A DNA stretch of 53,993 nucleotides from Aphanothece sp. CMT-3BRIN-NPC111 (GTDB lineage: Bacteria > Cyanobacteriota > Cyanobacteriia > Cyanobacteriales > JAHHGU01): the NCBI GenBank assembly GCA_019359765.1, contig JAHHGU010000032.1:1-53993 (forward strand), in the 5' to 3' direction. This document shows, piece after piece, positions 50,471 through 53,993 of the stretch. Numbering within the stretch: position 1 is the stretch's first letter; each line of letters starts with the position of its first letter. The position numbers and the translations under genes are program-made. Below the pieces are notes generated by a model. The model saw only the letters and a program-made list of their open reading frames with translations. It was not told the DNA's origin and searched no databases.

Positions 50471-50766
50471 TTGCTTCTTGGGAAGGAGTGTTGGTGATTT
50501 AGACAAAATAGTTTTTAACAATTTGTAGGGGGTAGCACTGTTGCTTAGTGTTGAGTGAGCATCGGAAATCTGCGACAACCTGTTGGTCGTTTTTTATATC
50601 CCGGCGGTACGGACAAAGTCGCCAGGAAGAAGAAAGAATGGCGCTATATAAATTGCCCTTGTCGGCGTCAACCTGCTTGATACTTAGTAGGTGCTTAATG
50701 CTCAATGGTGATGCATAAATCTGTGCGTATTCAGTTTTCAAAAATTTGGGGCATCCTTGAGTTAAC

Positions 50767-51651
50767 TCAAAGCAAGGAAAGTTCCCTCAGTACCGGTTCT
50801 AATGTTTGACTTAATTCAGCAGGCGGGTCGCCAAGTGGTAAACGAGTGGAACCAACCGCCCAGCCTTGCAATTTAAGAGCAACTTTGAGAGGAATCGGAT
50901 TAGTAGTACAAAACAGAGCTTTAAATAGGGGGAATAGTTTTAGGTGAATCTGAGTTGCTACGTGCGTCTGACCCTTTTCAAAGGCTTGGATCATCTGTTG
51001 CAGCTGGGAACCTACTAAATGACTGGCAACGCTGACAACACCTATTCCGCCAACGGAGAGCAAAGGCAGGGTGAGGGAATCATCCCCAGAGTAGATGGCA
51101 AATTCTACTGGTGTAAGGCATCGAATTTGACTTACCTGATCTAGGCTACCGCTGGCCTCTTTTACAGCAACAATATTGGGAATTTCAGCCAAACGAGCAA
51201 CTGTTTCTGGTTGCAAGTTTTGACCAGTACGACCCGGTATGTTGTAAAGCATTATCGGCAGGTCAGGACAGGATTGTGCGATCGCCTGAAAGTGGTGATA
51301 CAGCCCCGCCTGCGGCGGCTTGTTGTAATAGGGAACGACTTGTAAAGAGCCATCTAAACCTAGTTTAGCAGCTTTTTCAGTCGCCGCGATCGCTTCGGAA
51401 GTGGAATTGGAACCTGTACCAGCTAGCACCTTAGCTTTGCCGCTTACAGCTTTTTGAACTACCTGAAATAGCTGATACTCTTCGTCCCAACTAAGGGTAG
51501 GAGATTCACCCGTCGTACCGCATACCACAATGCCATCTGTGCCGTTTTCAGCTAGATGAGCCGCCAGCCGCTCAGCCACCTCGTAATTTACGCTGCCATC
51601 TTCTTTAAATGGCGTCACCATTGCGGTGATAACGCGCCCAAAATTTACCAC
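50767..51651 (-). CDS. dapA: 4-hydroxy-tetrahydrodipicolinate synthase
   Basis: A 294-residue TIM-barrel aldolase. The pyruvate-binding T46-T47 (CGTTGES), Y136 (LYNIPGRTG), Schiff-base K164 (VAVKEASG) and R141 are present. It condenses pyruvate with aspartate semialdehyde in the lysine and diaminopimelate pathway. The substrate is supplied by Asd, encoded upstream. The length is normal. The 430 bp before it and its own leader separate it from asd, so it may have its own promoter. Confidence 0.96.
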   Translation of the reverse strand: MVNFGRVITAMVTPFKEDGSVNYEVAERLAAHLAENGTDGIVVCGTTGESPTLSWDEEYQLFQVVQKAVSGKAKVLAGTGSNSTSEAIAATEKAAKLGLDGSLQVVPYYNKPPQAGLYHHFQAIAQSCPDLPIMLYNIPGRTGQNLQPETVARLAEIPNIVAVKEASGSLDQVSQIRCLTPVEFAIYSGDDSLTLPLLSVGGIGVVSVASHLVGSQLQQMIQAFEKGQTHVATQIHLKLFPLFKALFCTTNPIPLKVALKLQGWAVGSTRLPLGDPPAELSQTLEPVLRELSLL

Positions 51652-52081
51652 GCTCTTAAAAACTCCTCATTTCTAGCTGTCATTCATATTTTGGATGAAA
51701 GGATTATCCCCACTACAGCGGGAAGCTTGCAATACAGATATAGGCGCGAAGCTGCTTTCCGAATGTTACACAAATTAACCGAAATAATTCAAGGCTTAAA
51801 TTTTTTCCGTTTGCTTCTACCAATTTCCTAAATGTTGGCGATAGATTAATCACCCCCTGTAGCCCCCAACACCCAGGGGGGCAAGCGTTGCTAAGGATAG
51901 TAACTGTTGCTTTATTTTGCTTGAAAATAGTATTATTCCTTTCTTACCCACATCCGGTAGAAGAAACGGGTGCAAACTTTTGGCTATTAAATTACTTCGT
52001 GTCAATCCCGTAATTTTAAACTTTCGGAATGCAATGTTTGGATATAATTAATCCCAAATTATTGCATTCCGAATGGGATAT
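51652..52081. other. asd-dapA intergenic region with inverted repeats
   Basis: No gene is seen. CCCCCTG (51853-51859) is inverted as CAGGGGG (51874-51880). TTCGGAATGCAAT (52023-52035) and ATTGCATTCCGAA (52061-52073) form a perfect 13-bp inverted repeat just behind the asd stop codon. Confidence 0.5.
52023..52073. repeat. 51-bp near-palindrome behind asd
   Basis: The two 13-bp arms TTCGGAATGCAAT and ATTGCATTCCGAA are perfectly inverted, and inside them TTTGG/CCAAA pairs as well. It starts 9 bases from the asd stop. It may terminate asd, although no strong T run follows on the minus strand. Confidence 0.6.
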
Positions 52082-53140
52082 TTAGCGTTCAACTTGAGCT
52101 AAAATAGCTGATTCGCGAACAACTGATTGCTGATTTTTGCCAACCAACAACTCGGCAATCTGCACCGCATTCAAAGCTGCTCCCTTGCGGATTTGATCCC
52201 CGCTTAACCATAGTTCCAAACCACAAGGGTGAGAAATATCCTGACGTATCCGACCTACTAGGACTTCGTCACGACCAGTGGCATCAATGGGCATGGGGAA
52301 ATAATTTGCTTGCCAGTCTTCCACCAGTTTAACCCCAGGGGCATCTGCCAAGATTTCCCGTGCCTTAGCCACAGGCATTGGTTCCGCAAATTCTATGTTA
52401 ATCGCTTCTGAATGTGCCCTGAGTACAGGAACCCGTACACAGGTGGCTGTAACTCGTAAATCTGCTGCATTAAAGATTTTTCGCGTCTCCTTGACCATTT
52501 TCATCTCTTCCTCACAGTACCCCTGATCGTTTAATGGAGAGTTGTGCGGGAATAAATTAAAAGCTAAGGGGTAGGGAAAAACTTCTGCTACGGGTGTCTC
52601 ACCCTGTAAAATAGCTTGCGTCTGAGTCTTTACTTCTTCCATCGCCCTGGCACCGGCACCGCTAGCTGATTGGTAGGTTGCCACAACTAAGCGTTGAATC
52701 GGCTGGAACTGGTGCAGAGGCCAAATAGCCACTGCCATCAAAATTGTTGTGCAGTTGGGGTTAGCAATAATGCCCTGATGAGTGGCTGCTGCCTCTGGGT
52801 TAACCTCTGGCACAACTAGGGGTACTTGGGGATCGAGGCGAAAGGCACTGGAGTTATCAATGACAACGGCACCAGCCTCTACAGCTTTAGGTGCCCAAAC
52901 TTTGGAGATTGAACCTCCAGCTGAGGCCAAAACTATATCTACATTGTCAAAAGAGCGATCGCCCACCGCCTCTACCTGGAGATTTTCTCCTTTAAACGGC
53001 AGAAAACTACCAGCAGAACGGGGTGAAGCCAATAACTTCAACTCCGCAACCGGGAAATCTCGGTTCTCCAGTAGCTCTAGCAACTCTGTGCCCACAGCAC
53101 CCGTTGCTCCTAATATTGCCACTCTATAGGAATTAGACAA
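52082..53140 (-). CDS. asd: Aspartate-semialdehyde dehydrogenase
   Basis: A 352-residue enzyme if translation starts with TTG at 53140 (SNSYRVAILGATGAVGTELL). The TTG follows GGAGG by 8 bases, while the GTG at 53155 would place that GGAGG inside the gene. Visible features: NADP-binding GATGAVG, catalytic Cys at ANPNCTT (C130 in this numbering), the RVPVLRAHSE His and QSASGAGARAMEE. It reduces aspartyl phosphate to aspartate semialdehyde, the branch point to lysine/DAP, threonine and methionine. dapA and rnj follow; tig diverges upstream. Confidence 0.95.
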   Translation of the reverse strand: MSNSYRVAILGATGAVGTELLELLENRDFPVAELKLLASPRSAGSFLPFKGENLQVEAVGDRSFDNVDIVLASAGGSISKVWAPKAVEAGAVVIDNSSAFRLDPQVPLVVPEVNPEAAATHQGIIANPNCTTILMAVAIWPLHQFQPIQRLVVATYQSASGAGARAMEEVKTQTQAILQGETPVAEVFPYPLAFNLFPHNSPLNDQGYCEEEMKMVKETRKIFNAADLRVTATCVRVPVLRAHSEAINIEFAEPMPVAKAREILADAPGVKLVEDWQANYFPMPIDATGRDEVLVGRIRQDISHPCGLELWLSGDQIRKGAALNAVQIAELLVGKNQQSVVRESAILAQVER

Positions 53141-53932
53141 ATGCGTTTCCTCCACTTAAATATTGAGTAATTACAAACATCAGTTCAATATTTTTTTTTC
53201 TAAATTGCCTAGATGCTTTAGCCCCAGCGGTTTAGTTCTATCGAACTTAAATATCTTAATTAAGATGCACTACTAATTATTAAACACATTTTACACTAAC
53301 ATCCACATCCTAGTTCCAAATCAAGCAATACTACCTGATGGCTGTGCCAATTTTGTGCCTTAAGATGTAATATTGATAGCTCAGATACACATACCCAAGG
53401 GAACTAGCTAACACCGCCGTGCTGGTTGCAAAACTAGGATATAGCGGTGATGAGAACGTAATTTCAATTCACCATTATCCTACAGCAGCAACAGACAAGA
53501 CGCTAGCAATAGCTCGTTTTTTGGTAATCGCCAAACAATCTTCTGGTTGTGCTAAAATACACCTTGCCGTTCATCCACCCGACCGTAGCGGACAGACAAG
53601 TTTCAGTAGCGGTAATACGCTGACCACAGAAAGTTCGGCAGTTCGGGGAAGGAACCGACCTTGCTGGTATGCGATGGCAGTAAATCCCAGGAAAGTTGTA
53701 TGGTAAACAATTAAACTCCTTGGGGCGCAGGGAGCCTGCACCGGATAGTGCTGTGAAAGCAGTAAGGGCATCAGTGCCAGTAGCAATGCTGAGCAAAACC
53801 TCCGGATGCGGTGTAAGACCAATGTCTTGCTTGCAGGACTCCTGGCAACAGCGGATTCAACGGGAAACCCACGCTGTCTGCTTGCAGCGGCGCTGGGTAC
53901 GTCACATAAGAGAAATTAGAGATATTTGCCTG
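53141..53932. other. Divergent asd-tig control region
   Basis: About 790 bp with no convincing gene. The stretch beside asd is AT-rich, as for a promoter. From about 53720 it becomes GC-rich and structured, which would be a long leader of tig if transcription starts there. Open frames at 53419-53706 and on the minus strand lack homologous features or codon character. Confidence 0.5.
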
Positions 53933-53993
53933 ATGAAAGTTACCCAGGAAAAGCTTCCCGCCAGTCGGATTAGCCTGGAAATTGAAATTCCAG
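53933..53993 (+). CDS. tig: Trigger factor (5' end only)
   Basis: The window ends 20 codons into this gene. The product begins MKVTQEKLPASRISLEIEIP, the N-terminus of cyanobacterial trigger factor, the ribosome-bound chaperone and prolyl isomerase. Divergent placement from asd is usual in cyanobacteria, where clpP and clpX normally follow; they lie beyond the window. Confidence 0.88.
   Translation, partial: MKVTQEKLPASRISLEIEIP

Noticed and set aside
53419..53706. 95-residue open frame between asd and tig
   Set aside because: No recognisable domain, no ribosome-binding site, and an odd composition; overlapping frames on the other strand are equally long.

Overview
The window is a stretch of cyanobacterial chromosome. 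The evidence is the abundance of the palindrome GCGATCGC (HIP1), the ribosomal protein order rplS-trnW-secE-nusG-rplK-rplA-rplJ-rplL, an RpaB-type response regulator, a CCB2/CCB4-like cytochrome b6f assembly protein, the SphR/SphS phosphate sensor, and the asd-dapA-rnj cluster facing the start of the trigger-factor gene. The many dispersed repeats (HIP1-rich insertions, AAATCCA heptamers, GTAGAGACG-type palindromes, a MITE-like element) fit a filamentous or large unicellular cyanobacterium. The genus cannot be fixed from sequence reading alone.

Layout. 1-3.5 kb: a locally amplified family of class A beta-lactamase-like serine hydrolases (one remnant, two full genes). 3.5-6.1 kb (minus strand): a small secreted protein, a DUF456 membrane protein, a CCB2/CCB4-like protein and rpaB, divergent from radA (6.2-7.8 kb). 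8-11.3 kb: a secreted beta-helix protein, a CYTH phosphatase-like protein and a creatininase-family hydrolase. 11.5-24.4 kb: phosphate and iron acquisition are interleaved. sphR, sphS and phoU are followed by a 2OG-Fe(II) hydroxylase, a repetitive lipoprotein, a futA-futB-futC iron ABC operon and an SLH-porin, then pstS behind a clear four-repeat Pho box. 24.4-28.9 kb: the ribosomal, tRNA-Trp and secE/nusG cluster, with an L10 leader. 29-33.5 kb (minus): rfbB, a heptose kinase-like gene, a TonB-like protein and cobI. 33.5-35.1 kb: a lipase-like hydrolase and a cytochrome b-like membrane protein that lacks one expected haem ligand.

35-41 kb (minus) is a signalling operon: a small unknown protein, a GHKL-type regulator, a STAS protein, a GGDEF protein fused to a degenerate class III cyclase, and a CHASE-histidine kinase-receiver-SpoIIE phosphatase. 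Together these look like a partner-switching pathway joined to c-di-GMP signalling. 41-46.2 kb: a CPA1 antiporter with an RCK domain, and tandem mltA genes. 46.3-48 kb: three small conserved cyanobacterial genes, one of them with a TIR-like domain. 48.7-54 kb: rnj, dapA, asd and the first codons of tig.

The best candidates for something undescribed are a 128-bp structured element between sphR and sphS that resembles the right end of an IS605/TnpB transposon, the signalling operon with its degenerate cyclase, the cytochrome b-like protein missing one b-haem ligand and the haem c(n) cysteine, and the TIR-like protein. None could be tested by database search here.
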